From CAIZQW01 sp942493055 (lineage in GTDB: Bacteria > Verrucomicrobiota > Kiritimatiellia > RFP12 > UBA1067), in assembly GCA_942493055.1 (NCBI GenBank), contig OW818680.1:1984001-2048000 (forward strand): DNA of 64,000 nt, in the 5' to 3' direction. Positions 19,302 to 27,621 of the stretch are shown here, piece by piece. Under the pieces are notes generated by a model. The model saw only the letters and a list, made by a program, of their open reading frames with translations, was not told where the DNA came from and did not search any database. A program made the position numbers and the translations under genes. Position 1 is the stretch's first letter. Each line of letters opens with the position of its first letter.

Positions 19302-20854
19302 AATTGATCCTTTCTGCCCACGCCACGTTGCAGCAGCGTTTTGTGTTCAACGAGATGTTCACGAACCACTCCGTTTGCCAGATAGTCCCGCAGGTCAGGC
19401 GGCATCGGATATTCAAGCTGCACATGCTGTTTCCGCAATGCATCACGCAGTTGACCCGGTAGCACGTCAGGCAGTTCGACATTCAGTTGCTTCGCCAGCG
19501 CGACGGCGGTTCCAGCTGCCTGACCGAGTTGCATCATCGTCCGCGAAAGACGGCATGACGACGCGGCGAGCGAACTGAAACTCGACGCGCGACACGCGAT
19601 CAGCAGATTGCGTCGGTCCTTCGGAATGAGGCAGCGGTACGGCACGCCATAGGGCTCCTTCAATTCGCCGATGCCACGGTTGTGACTGTCATGCGTATCC
19701 ATGGCGTGATCCGCCAGCGCGATGATGTCGTTGTGCTTTTGCCCGCTGATGCCCGCGAGCAGGTCGTGCTCGGTCAAAACGTAATCCCCGACGATGCGGC
19801 GCGATTCGCGGATGCCGAGCGCGGGCGCGGTCCAGACCTGTTTGAAATTCTGGAATTCTTTGAAGTGCGTCTGTACATTGTGCCAATGCGCAAGCGTCCG
19901 TTTGCTGCACTCCTCCATCGCATCGCGATAGCCCAGACGCATGAACTCCGCGCCGTCCATAGTCGGCAGCATGTTCACATTCAGGTCGCCGTTGGGATAG
20001 TGGTTGAACACGGCCACGGGAAAGTTTTTTGCCCACCAACAGCGGTTTGAAATCCCTTGTGGCAGCGGCTCAATGGCGGGTTCCGTCGCCGGGGTCACAC
20101 GGTAGATCAGCGTCACGCCGTTGATTCGTGCCGTCGCGTTTGTCGGCGCGTCAGGCTCGCTGAACGCCTCGCGCGATTCCTGACCCGTCATCGTCTGACA
20201 GCCCGCCGACTCGCAGACGAGTCCGTCGCCGGTCGCATCTACGAAATAAGCCGCCTCGATGAGCCGGCCATCCTTGAGCCTCACAGACGAAACGCGGTGA
20301 CCCTCAACATTTGCCGACGTGAACTCGGCGTTGAGCAGCACGCGGCAGTGACCGGTCTCCTCCAGCATCGCGAGCATCACCTTGGACAGAGCCTCTGGCT
20401 CGAACAGCACGCCATGACGCTGACGCGTTCCGGCCCGCGCCAGCGTATCCAGATAACTTTTTGCCGGATCAACCACAGCTTCTCCACCGGGAAACCGGAA
20501 CGCTTCTTTCCTTGGATCGAATGTACTTTGGTGGCGGCCCATCGAATAAATGCCGACCGCGTTCGTGATCTTCTTCAGTCGCTGATACAGCTCGAAGGGG
20601 AACCCCGTTCCGCCCGTACCCGGCTCCCAGCAGTGGACACCCCCGCGCACGGAATTTCCGCCGAGACAATCCGCCCTCTCGACCAGAACCACATCCAAGC
20701 CCGCGCGCGCAGCAGCTAACGCTGCGCCGAAACCGCCGCTGCCACCGCCGATCACCGCCAACTCGCAACGCACCGCACTGTTGCTGAGTGTCTCAGCGCC
20801 GTGAAGAGGGGTCAGCGCGACTAGGAGCAGAACCGCTATAATCGCATGCAACAT
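19298..20854 (-). CDS. Secreted FAD-dependent oxidoreductase (FAD_oxidored family)
   Basis: 518 residues from the ATG at 20854, preceded by a strong GGAGGGGAGG; this start gives a clean signal peptide (MLHAIIAVLLLVALTPLHGA). The dinucleotide-binding motif is LAVIGGGSGGFGAALAAARAG, followed by LVERADCLGGNSVRGG, typical of the FAD-dependent oxidoreductases often found beside glycan-degradation genes in Planctomycetes and Verrucomicrobia. The closing segment CRASSFSSLAASSCRLSRTMMQLGQAAG is the conserved C-terminal FAD-binding region of the family. Substrate unknown; oxidation of a sugar or polyol is plausible. It lies 23 bp downstream of the DUF1080 gene and overlaps the propeller gene, forming a three-gene operon. 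Confidence 0.85.
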   Translation of the reverse strand: MLHAIIAVLLLVALTPLHGAETLSNSAVRCELAVIGGGSGGFGAALAAARAGLDVVLVERADCLGGNSVRGGVHCWEPGTGGTGFPFELYQRLKKITNAVGIYSMGRHQSTFDPRKEAFRFPGGEAVVDPAKSYLDTLARAGTRQRHGVLFEPEALSKVMLAMLEETGHCRVLLNAEFTSANVEGHRVSSVRLKDGRLIEAAYFVDATGDGLVCESAGCQTMTGQESREAFSEPDAPTNATARINGVTLIYRVTPATEPAIEPLPQGISNRCWWAKNFPVAVFNHYPNGDLNVNMLPTMDGAEFMRLGYRDAMEECSKRTLAHWHNVQTHFKEFQNFKQVWTAPALGIRESRRIVGDYVLTEHDLLAGISGQKHNDIIALADHAMDTHDSHNRGIGELKEPYGVPYRCLIPKDRRNLLIACRASSFSSLAASSCRLSRTMMQLGQAAGTAVALAKQLNVELPDVLPGQLRDALRKQHVQLEYPMPPDLRDYLANGVVREHLVEHKTLLQRGVGRKDQL

Positions 20855-20877
20855 GCCTCCCCTCCTTTCCAATCGAA

Positions 20878-21525
20878 TTACAGTTCTTTGATCTTCAGAT
20901 TGCGCCAGCGCGACATCAGCACTTCGGTTTTCCAACCGTGCACCTGCAGCGCAATGAATCCCTCGCGGGTCGTTGCATCATTGAAATCGGCAATCGGAAC
21001 ATCGTTGATCCAGGTCTGAATATGGGATCCTTCGCAGCGGATCTTCATTTTGTTCCATTCTTTGACCTTGAACGCCGTCTGGGCGACATCGTTCGAATTG
21101 AGACAGATCCAACGGCCACGACGACCTTCGTCATAGATGCTACCGCTGGGATTCTTCACCCCGCCGGCCATTTCCATCTGATATCCATGGACACGACCAG
21201 GCGAAACCTTGATGGTCTTGCCGTCGAGTTCGTAGGTCATGGGCTTGTCCGAACAGATGGAACGGAACTGGATCCCCGAATTACCGTCCAACAGCATCGC
21301 CTCGCAGGTGAATTCGAAATCGCGGAACGTACGATCCGTACACATGAACCCGTTGGATTCCTTCAGAACACTCGCCCCGGTGATGGCACCGTCGACGATC
21401 TCGAATTTATGCTTTCCCGCACGCTGCGTCCAACCGGTGAAATCCTTCCCGTTGAAAAGCACGATTTCTTCCCCTGCACATGCGACTCCCGCCGCAAACA
21501 ACAAACCAACCAGCAACTGCTTCAT
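20878..21525 (-). CDS. Secreted DUF1080 (3-keto-disaccharide hydrolase-type) protein
   Basis: 215 residues with a signal peptide (MKQLLVGLLFAAGVACA) and a single concanavalin-like DUF1080 domain: FNGKDFTGWTQ near the start, NSGIQFRS, VHGYQMEM, KEWNKMKIRCEG and IALQVHG. Some members hydrolyse 3-keto-glucosides. The neighbouring FAD oxidoreductase could in principle make a 3-keto sugar for it, which would give the operon a two-step logic; this pairing is inference. A GGGGGCCC-like purine stretch just upstream of 21525 serves as the ribosome-binding region. Confidence 0.85.
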   Translation of the reverse strand: MKQLLVGLLFAAGVACAGEEIVLFNGKDFTGWTQRAGKHKFEIVDGAITGASVLKESNGFMCTDRTFRDFEFTCEAMLLDGNSGIQFRSICSDKPMTYELDGKTIKVSPGRVHGYQMEMAGGVKNPSGSIYDEGRRGRWICLNSNDVAQTAFKVKEWNKMKIRCEGSHIQTWINDVPIADFNDATTREGFIALQVHGWKTEVLMSRWRNLKIKEL

Positions 21526-21595
21526 AGGGCCCCCTTTTCAATTAAATAATGATGGGAAAATCTATCACATTGCTTTCGGGAAGTCGAGAGAACAA

Positions 21596-21633
21596 GGGGT
21601 GTGATTCATTTTAGTTTAAATGAATCACACCCC
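21596..21633. repeat. Perfect 16-bp inverted repeat with a 6-nt loop
   Basis: GGGGTGTGATTCATTT at 21596-21611 is exactly complementary to 21618-21633, around a loop at 21612-21617. The stop of the truncated SASA-like fragment lies at the edge of the left arm. There is no T-run on either side, so it is not a standard intrinsic terminator. It could be an operator, a transposition scar or a stabilising stem for the DUF1080 transcript. Confidence 0.7.
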
Positions 21634-21880
21634 GTCCGCTAACTACCACCTTCATGGTCGGTGCCTTGAATTCCGCACGCAAGTCCTTGATCAGACAGGC
21701 CAGATTCTTGCCATACTCGGCCACAGGCTTGCCGCCTTCGATCATGTCATTGAAGCCCTGAAACCAGACAAAACCCTCGATCTCATAACCCGCTTTCTCA
21801 TCGTAGGATTGAAAATGACTCTTGATGTTGTTTAGGGTTTCCATTTGCATATCATGAGTCCGTCCTGATTCATCTCTGCT
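21611..21880 (-). pseudogene. Fragment of a SASA/sialate O-acetylesterase-type esterase
   Basis: About 90 codons (an ATG lies at 21850 but the protein-like frame extends back to about 21880). The fragment contains GYEIEGFVWFQGFNDM, then EYGKNLACLIKDLRAEF and PTMKVVV, which match the middle of the SASA (DUF303) carbohydrate esterase domain, where the Gly-Phe/Trp-x-Asn-Asp block is conserved. Both the N-terminal catalytic Ser block and the C-terminal Asp-His block are absent, and the frame stops at the perfect inverted repeat. It is a relic, not a functional gene. Confidence 0.65.
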
Positions 21881-21936
21881 TCATGGTAATTTATCTCATG
21901 TTTATTTGTAACCTTCTTCAACACTAGAAATTGAGT

Positions 21937-21965
21937 TTGCCGTCTATCTTCCGATCTGCTAATTT
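21937..21965 (+). promoter_or_regulatory. Possible sigma-70-type promoter for the sulfatase-GH32 gene
   Basis: TTGCCG at 21937-21942 and TAATTT at 21960-21965 are separated by 17 bp, 24 bp ahead of the start codon, and AAAAGG lies about 8 bases before the ATG. Weak consensus matches only; the position fits the first gene of a plus-strand unit. Confidence 0.3.
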
Positions 21966-21989
21966 AACATCCACTTAAAAAGGTACTGA

Positions 21990-24900
21990 ATGAGAATAAG
22001 AGCTTTTGCACTAGCTTGGCTGTCCTTCACCGCATTGACGGTTCTGGGCGATGCCCAGGTCAAGCGGCCCAACATCATCTTTCTGATGGATGACCAGCGC
22101 CGCTGGGACGCGCTCGGCTGCGTCGATCCTGCAATGAAGACGCCAACCCTCGACCGAGTGGCCAAGGAGGGCATCCTCTTTGATCAGGCCGTCTGCCAGG
22201 CGCCTATGTGCATCCCGAGCCGCTACTCCATGATGCTGGGGCTCTATCCCCATCAAATCGGAATCCTGAGCAACGGACCCGGCCTCAGCGATGCTCAGTT
22301 GCCCTGCGACACCCTGCCCGAACTGCTGCGCAAAGCCGGTTACCAGACCGCAGGCTTCGGCAAGACGCACTGGCTGGCGCGCGAAGCGTCGACACGCGGC
22401 TTCGAGATCCGCTATGTCTCTACGGATGTCGAAAAGGGCGCAATCGAAATGAAAGCGGATAACCCCGAGGGGCTCAAGCGCTACTACGACGAAGTGGAGG
22501 CCTACGGCCCCGGCGAGGAGTTTCCAGCCGGTTACGTAGGACGCACAAGCCAGGTGCCGGAGGGCGACCACCGGGACGGCTGGACCTTCAGCAAGTGCTT
22601 GGAGTTCATCGACAAAGGCGTGGACAAGAAACGCCCGCTCTTCCTCTACCTCTCGTTTCTGAAACCGCACGCAGGCTCCAATGTGCCGCCCGGCTACGAA
22701 GAGCTCTACAAGCTCTCGGAGATGCCCGTGCCCAAGCAGCCACCTCTGGAGCAGGTAGAGCCCTGCCACGCCACGGGCAGCGACCGGCAGGAGATGTACC
22801 GCTCATTCTGGAGCCAGGCGACTCCGGAGCAGTGGCAGCAGATGGTCCTGCGCTACCGGGCCAACTGCTCCTGGATCGATAGCATGTTCGGCCGCGTGAT
22901 GGACAAGCTGCGCGCCGAGGGGTTGCTGGAGAACTGCCTGATCGTCTACGTTTCCGACCATGGCGAAATGCTGGGCGAGCGCTACTACCGGTTCAACAAA
23001 TACTGCCTCTTCGAGGCCAGCGTCCGCGTGCCCATGATCCTCTCCGGCACAGCAGTCCCGACAGAGAAGCGGGGCGCGATCGACCACCGGCTGGCCGAAG
23101 AGGTGGACCTCTACCCCACCCTCGCGGCCATCGCCGGACTCCCGTCCACCACGAACAAGCCCGGCGAAAACCTGCTCGGCCCCAGCGCACGGAAGGCCAA
23201 CTTCTGTGCCTACAGCGACCGGCCCGCGAAGACCGCCTTCATGTGGCGCACGAGCGAGCGCAAGCTGATCCTGACATTCCCGAAGACCTCTGTCCAGAAG
23301 GGGGCCGTGAGCCTGGCGGATGTGACAGCAGGAGAATTTTACGATCTGAAATCCGATCCCAAGGAGTGGAAGAACCTCTACGGCAAAGACGAGTTCAAGG
23401 CGGAGCAAGAGCGCATGGCTGCGGAACTTGTCTCCCACCTGAACAACGTCGCTCTGAAGAAAACGATATGGTCACAGGGCAACGATCACGTGATCGCTGA
23501 TTTCGAGGGTGCCACTTACGGTGGGTGGAAAACCGAGGGCACAGCCTTCGGCACAGGCCCGGCACAAGGGACATTGAAGGGACAGATGAAGGTCAGTGAC
23601 TTTCAGGGAAAAGGGCTCGTCAACTCCTTTTTCGGCGGTGACGGTGCGACCGGCACACTGACCTCTCCCGCATTCAAGATCGAGCAAAAATTTATCACGT
23701 TCCTCATCGGCGGCGGCGGGTGGGAGGCAAAGACCTGCATGAACCTGCTGGTGGATAGCAAGGTCGTTCGCACAGCGGCCGGCCCCAATGTCATTCCCGG
23801 CGGCAGCGAAGCCTTGGAACCTGCGTCATGGGACGTATCCGACCTCCTCGGCAAAGAGGCGTGCCTCCAGATCGTGGACCATGCGACCGGCGGATGGGGA
23901 CATATCAATGTCGACCAGATCGTCTTTTCCGACAAAGCAACGGCCCTTGTGAAGAAGAACATGCCGAAAGAGCGTGAGATGACCATCGAAAAGCAATACT
24001 TGCATTTTCCTGTGCACAACGGCGCAAAGAAGGGGAAGAAGCAACGCGTCGCAGTACTCGTCGAGGGCACCATTGTCCGTGAGTTTGAGGCCGACCTGTC
24101 TGAAGATCCGGACTGGTATGCGCATCTGGACATGAGCGCCTGGCAGGGAAAGAAAGCCACAATACGCGTGGATAAGGTTCCCGAGGACTCCAAACTGCTG
24201 GAGATGGTCGCACAGGCCGATACGATTTGGAACGCGGAACAGCTTTACAAGGAACCCCTACGTGCTCAGCTGCACTTCTCACCACGGCGCGGATGGAACA
24301 ACGACCCCAACGGCATGGTATACGCGGACGGCGAGTATCACCTCTACTTTCAGGCCAATCCCTATGGCTGGCCATGGGGCAATATGCACTGGGGCCATGC
24401 TGTCAGCAAGGACATGGTTCATTGGGAAGAGCTGCCGATCGCCCTCTATCCGCAAAAGTTCGGGGACTGGGCCTTCAGCGGCGGCGCGACTGTGGACAAG
24501 GACAACACCAGCGGCTGGAAAAAAGGAACCAACGCGCTGATCGTGGCGACGTACACCAGCACCGGTCGCGGCGAGTGTATCATCTATTCGAATGACCGCG
24601 GCCGCACCTTCCAGGAGTATGAAGGCAATCCGATCATCAAACATGGCGGACGCGACCCACTGCCGCGCTGGTACGCGCCAGGCAAGCATTGGGTCATCGC
24701 GGTCTACGATGAATTTGAGAAAGGCCAGTATGTCGCCTTCTACACGTCAACAGACATGAAGACGTGGACCTTCCAGAGCCGCATTAAAGATTTCTTTGAG
24801 TGCGCTGACCTGTTTGAACTGCCCCTGGGCGACAAGAGGTACTGGGTGCTGACCGCAGCCAACAGCGACTACATGATCGGCCAGTTCGACGGCAAGACCT

Positions 24901-25514
24901 TCACCCCTGAGACACCGAAGCTAAAGGGCCATCGCGGCCGCGGCTTCTACGCTGCTCAAACATTCAGCAATGAACCCAAGGGCCGCACGGTCCAGATCGG
25001 CTGGTTGCAGACGGCGACGCCAGGGATGCCGTTCAACCAGGCGATGTCGCTGCCAAACGAACTCAAGCTCCGCCAGACAGCAGAGGGACCGCGTCTGACG
25101 TGGACACCTGTAAAGGAACTGGAGACCCTGCGGGCCGGACCCGACCAAGGCGCGGCACTGGCGAATTTCAAAGCTGAGCTGATGGAGATACGCGCCTCAA
25201 TCGAACCCGGTGATGCGGAGATGGTTGAGCTGACGATTCGCGGTGCGAAGATCACATACGACAGCAAGAAGCAGGAAATCAGTGTCAATGGCCATCGCGC
25301 ACCGGCTCCGCTGATAGATGGCAAGCAGAATATGACTGTGTATGTTGACAAGACGGCGCTGGAGATCTTTGCCAGCGACGGATTGACCTACATGCCGATG
25401 CCGTTTGTTCCGAAGGCAGACGACCTGTCGGTGTCCATCGAGGATAAAGGCGGGAAGGCGAAGCACGTATCACTGAAAGCCTACGCGTTAAAATCCTGCT
25501 GGGAAAGACAGTAA
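21990..25514 (+). CDS. Fusion of a type I sulfatase with a GH32 fructan hydrolase
   Basis: 1174 residues with a signal peptide (MRIRAFALAWLSFTALTVLG). Residues about 25-490 are a formylglycine-type sulfatase: NIIFLMDDQRRWDALGC gives the metal Asp pair, C74-I-P-S-R78 is the Cys-x-Pro-x-Arg maturation motif, and IVYVSDHGEMLGE supplies the second metal site. Residues about 505-1174 are a complete GH32 enzyme with an N-terminal extension (about 505-745) and then WNNDPNG (nucleophile D772), RDP (D889) and EC (acid/base E937), followed by a beta-sandwich. The frame is continuous with no stop between the domains. The expected substrate is a fructan carrying sulfate esters, which is an inference. No sulfatase-maturating enzyme is seen in the window. 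A sugar transporter gene follows 43 bp downstream. Confidence 0.92.
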   Translation: MRIRAFALAWLSFTALTVLGDAQVKRPNIIFLMDDQRRWDALGCVDPAMKTPTLDRVAKEGILFDQAVCQAPMCIPSRYSMMLGLYPHQIGILSNGPGLSDAQLPCDTLPELLRKAGYQTAGFGKTHWLAREASTRGFEIRYVSTDVEKGAIEMKADNPEGLKRYYDEVEAYGPGEEFPAGYVGRTSQVPEGDHRDGWTFSKCLEFIDKGVDKKRPLFLYLSFLKPHAGSNVPPGYEELYKLSEMPVPKQPPLEQVEPCHATGSDRQEMYRSFWSQATPEQWQQMVLRYRANCSWIDSMFGRVMDKLRAEGLLENCLIVYVSDHGEMLGERYYRFNKYCLFEASVRVPMILSGTAVPTEKRGAIDHRLAEEVDLYPTLAAIAGLPSTTNKPGENLLGPSARKANFCAYSDRPAKTAFMWRTSERKLILTFPKTSVQKGAVSLADVTAGEFYDLKSDPKEWKNLYGKDEFKAEQERMAAELVSHLNNVALKKTIWSQGNDHVIADFEGATYGGWKTEGTAFGTGPAQGTLKGQMKVSDFQGKGLVNSFFGGDGATGTLTSPAFKIEQKFITFLIGGGGWEAKTCMNLLVDSKVVRTAAGPNVIPGGSEALEPASWDVSDLLGKEACLQIVDHATGGWGHINVDQIVFSDKATALVKKNMPKEREMTIEKQYLHFPVHNGAKKGKKQRVAVLVEGTIVREFEADLSEDPDWYAHLDMSAWQGKKATIRVDKVPEDSKLLEMVAQADTIWNAEQLYKEPLRAQLHFSPRRGWNNDPNGMVYADGEYHLYFQANPYGWPWGNMHWGHAVSKDMVHWEELPIALYPQKFGDWAFSGGATVDKDNTSGWKKGTNALIVATYTSTGRGECIIYSNDRGRTFQEYEGNPIIKHGGRDPLPRWYAPGKHWVIAVYDEFEKGQYVAFYTSTDMKTWTFQSRIKDFFECADLFELPLGDKRYWVLTAANSDYMIGQFDGKTFTPETPKLKGHRGRGFYAAQTFSNEPKGRTVQIGWLQTATPGMPFNQAMSLPNELKLRQTAEGPRLTWTPVKELETLRAGPDQGAALANFKAELMEIRASIEPGDAEMVELTIRGAKITYDSKKQEISVNGHRAPAPLIDGKQNMTVYVDKTALEIFASDGLTYMPMPFVPKADDLSVSIEDKGGKAKHVSLKAYALKSCWERQ

Positions 25515-25522
25515 TCAGTAGG

Positions 25523-25540
25523 GGCGACCAATTGGTCGTC
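25523..25540. repeat. Intercistronic palindrome
   Basis: CGACCAATTGGTCG (25525-25538) is a perfect 14-bp palindrome, extended by one G-T and one G-C pair to 25523-25540. It lies between the sulfatase-GH32 stop and the transporter ribosome-binding site. It may be a repressor site or an RNA stem that tunes expression. Confidence 0.5.
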
Positions 25541-25557
25541 CTTCAAAAGGAGAGACC

Positions 25558-26883
25558 ATGAGTAAAAAAGTAATAATGTGTTCGATCATTGCCGCACTGG
25601 GTGGCTTCCTGTTCGGCTTCGACACCGTGGTGATTTCGGGTGCGGAGCAGACGATCCAGCAACTGTGGGGGCTGAGCGCAGGGCTGCACGGCTGGACCAT
25701 GAGCGCGGCCCTCTGGGGCACAGTGCTCGGGTCGCTCATCGGCGGCTGGCCCACGGAGCGCTACGGCCGCAAGCGGACACTTGTGTCGATCGGCATCCTC
25801 TACTTTGTATCGGCGGTCTGGTCCGGGCTCGCGGCAGATGCTTACGCGCTGATGATCGCGCGTTTCATCGGCGGCATCGGCGTGGGCATCTCGACGGTGG
25901 CGGCGCCGCTCTACATCGCCGAGATCTCGCCCGCCAAGTCGCGCGGGCGCTTGGCAGGGATGTTCCAGTTCAATATCGTCTTTGGCATTCTCGTGGCTTT
26001 TCTGTCGAACGCGCTGCTGAGCGGGATCGGCCCAAACGCCTGGCGCTGGATGTTGGGGGTAGAGGCTTTCCCTGCGCTGATCTACACGCTCTGCTGTTTC
26101 GGACTGATCGAAAGTCCGCGCTGGCTGATCACCCACCGGGGCGACCGCGCTGCGGGGCTGGATGTCTTCCGCCGAATCAATCCTGAACTCACTGAGCAGG
26201 AGGTGGCCGCCTTAGCTGATTCGGTCGAGGGCTCGGTGTCGCACACAAGAGAGGACTCGCGGTTTTTCACGCGCCGCCTCATCACGCCGATCATGCTGGC
26301 CTTCCTGATCGCCTTCTTCAACCAGCTTTCGGGCATCAACGCGATCCTCTACTTCACACCGCGCATCTTCGAGATGACAGGGCTTGCCAAAAACGCCGCG
26401 CTATTGCAGTCTGTAGGTGTCGGCTTCACGAATCTGATCTTCACCTTTGTGGGGCTCTGGCTGATTGACCGGCTCGGGCGCAAGCAGCTGTTGACGATCG
26501 GTTCGTTCGGATATATCGCGTCGCTGGGGCTCTGCTCATGGGCGTTCTACACAGGGCATTTCAAAATCGTACCTGTCTGCATCTTCGCCTTCATCGCCGC
26601 GCACGCCGTGGGACAGGGCGCCGTGATCTGGGTCTTCATCAGCGAGATCTTCCCGAATCGCAACCGCGCCGCCGGGCAGGCGCTCGGCAGCTTCACGCAC
26701 TGGATCTTTGCGGCGCTGCTCACGCTCTTCTTCCCCAAGATGGTCGAAGCGCTTCAGCCCGGCACGATCTTCGCCTTCTTCTGCGGGATGATGGCGCTGC
26801 AACTCATCTGGGTGAAGTTCATGGTGCCTGAGACCAAAGGCGTGCCGCTTGAGCAGATGCAGAAAAAACTAGGGGTTATATAA
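25558..26883 (+). CDS. Sugar porter (MFS sugar/H+ symporter family)
   Basis: 441 residues, 12 predicted transmembrane helices, with AAAGGAGAG at a good distance before the ATG. Sugar-porter signatures are all present: GGFLFGFDTVVISGA in helix 1, RYGRKRT after helix 2, RFIGGIGVGIS in helix 4, IESPRWL at the end of the N-half, FNQLSGINAILYF in helix 7, DRLGRKQ after helix 8, ISEIFPNRNR in helix 10 and VPETKGVPLEQMQ at the C-terminus. The family moves hexoses and pentoses across the inner membrane with protons. Directly behind the sulfatase-GH32 gene, fructose released from fructan is the most likely substrate; this is inference from context. Confidence 0.93.
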   Translation: MSKKVIMCSIIAALGGFLFGFDTVVISGAEQTIQQLWGLSAGLHGWTMSAALWGTVLGSLIGGWPTERYGRKRTLVSIGILYFVSAVWSGLAADAYALMIARFIGGIGVGISTVAAPLYIAEISPAKSRGRLAGMFQFNIVFGILVAFLSNALLSGIGPNAWRWMLGVEAFPALIYTLCCFGLIESPRWLITHRGDRAAGLDVFRRINPELTEQEVAALADSVEGSVSHTREDSRFFTRRLITPIMLAFLIAFFNQLSGINAILYFTPRIFEMTGLAKNAALLQSVGVGFTNLIFTFVGLWLIDRLGRKQLLTIGSFGYIASLGLCSWAFYTGHFKIVPVCIFAFIAAHAVGQGAVIWVFISEIFPNRNRAAGQALGSFTHWIFAALLTLFFPKMVEALQPGTIFAFFCGMMALQLIWVKFMVPETKGVPLEQMQKKLGVI

Positions 26884-26896
26884 GGATTATTTGCCA

Positions 26897-27304
26897 ATGA
26901 AAATCGATCGCCAACTTTTTCGGATCGGACACCCTCTGATTGACAGCCAACATGAGGCATATCTTGATATTCTTGATGAGCTTTTTGTTATTGGGGGGGA
27001 ACCCCTGCCCAGCAAAATCAAAGTGGAGGAGGCTCTCCATAAGGCCATCGCATACGGGCTTGAGCACTTCATCGCAGAAGAGCATCTCATGGAGTCTATG
27101 AAATATCCAGCGCTCGAAGCACACCGGAATAAACATAACGAGTTTCGCGTCCGTGCAGAAGCTATCCGCCTTGCTGGTAAACATCAATCCCCAGAAACCT
27201 TTTTGCAGGAGATTAATTTATGGATGGTGATGTGGTTACGCAATCAGATACAAACGTATGACAAAGCGCTGGCAGAGTTTTTAACGAGGCGTAGCATCTT
27301 ATAG
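26897..27304 (+). CDS. Bacteriohemerythrin-like protein lacking one iron ligand
   Basis: 135 residues from the ATG at 26897 (AAGGA is 10 bases upstream; a TTG at 26891 is possible). The four-helix hemerythrin fold is evident: IDSQH (H19), HFIAEEH (H57, E61), AHRNKH (H76, H80) and WLRNQIQTYD (D122). The canonical diiron site uses a His in the last motif (usually W-L-x-x-H-I-x-x-x-D); here that position is Gln117. The protein may bind iron less tightly or have lost O2 binding. It starts 13 bp after the transporter stop but has no clear functional link to it. Confidence 0.85.
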   Translation: MKIDRQLFRIGHPLIDSQHEAYLDILDELFVIGGEPLPSKIKVEEALHKAIAYGLEHFIAEEHLMESMKYPALEAHRNKHNEFRVRAEAIRLAGKHQSPETFLQEINLWMVMWLRNQIQTYDKALAEFLTRRSIL

Positions 27305-27336
27305 CAGCCCCCTCTTGCCGCTTTTGAAAGCCTGGT

Positions 27337-27548
27337 CTGTCCCGAATGGCGCTAAGATAGGCGTATTCGGGAGCGACAAGAAGGTGTCCGTCACTGGGAG
27401 CATAGGCATCCTGCCTGTGCATGCAACAAACAGGCAGGATGCCTGTTCTCCCAGTTTCTTGCGAGCCGACGATGAATGTTTTTGGAGCTCGACTATTCCG
27501 CCCTATAAAACGACTCACATACGTTTATCTTAGCGCCATTCTTGTCCG
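27337..27548. mobile_element. MITE-like element with terminal and internal inverted repeats
   Basis: This 212 bp intergenic segment between the hemerythrin and GH3 genes has near-perfect terminal inverted repeats. GAATGGCGCTAAGATA at 27344-27359 is the exact reverse complement of 27526-27541, with partial matches extending several bases each way. Inside lies a 26-bp inverted repeat (27393-27418 and 27430-27455; 24 of 26 positions pair, 11-nt loop). No protein-coding frame is present. It looks like a non-autonomous transposable element. No target-site duplication could be confirmed. Confidence 0.6.
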
Positions 27549-27621
27549 TCCCCCTATCATTCCCCTTGCACCTTGTGACTTTTGCGCCTAAAATAGGTCG
27601 CCTTATCTGGAGCGAACGCGT

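Noticed and set aside
13599..21990. FGE-like domain as the maturation enzyme of the nearby sulfatase
   Set aside because: The Cys pair of the copper-dependent FGE is missing, so the link rests only on distance.
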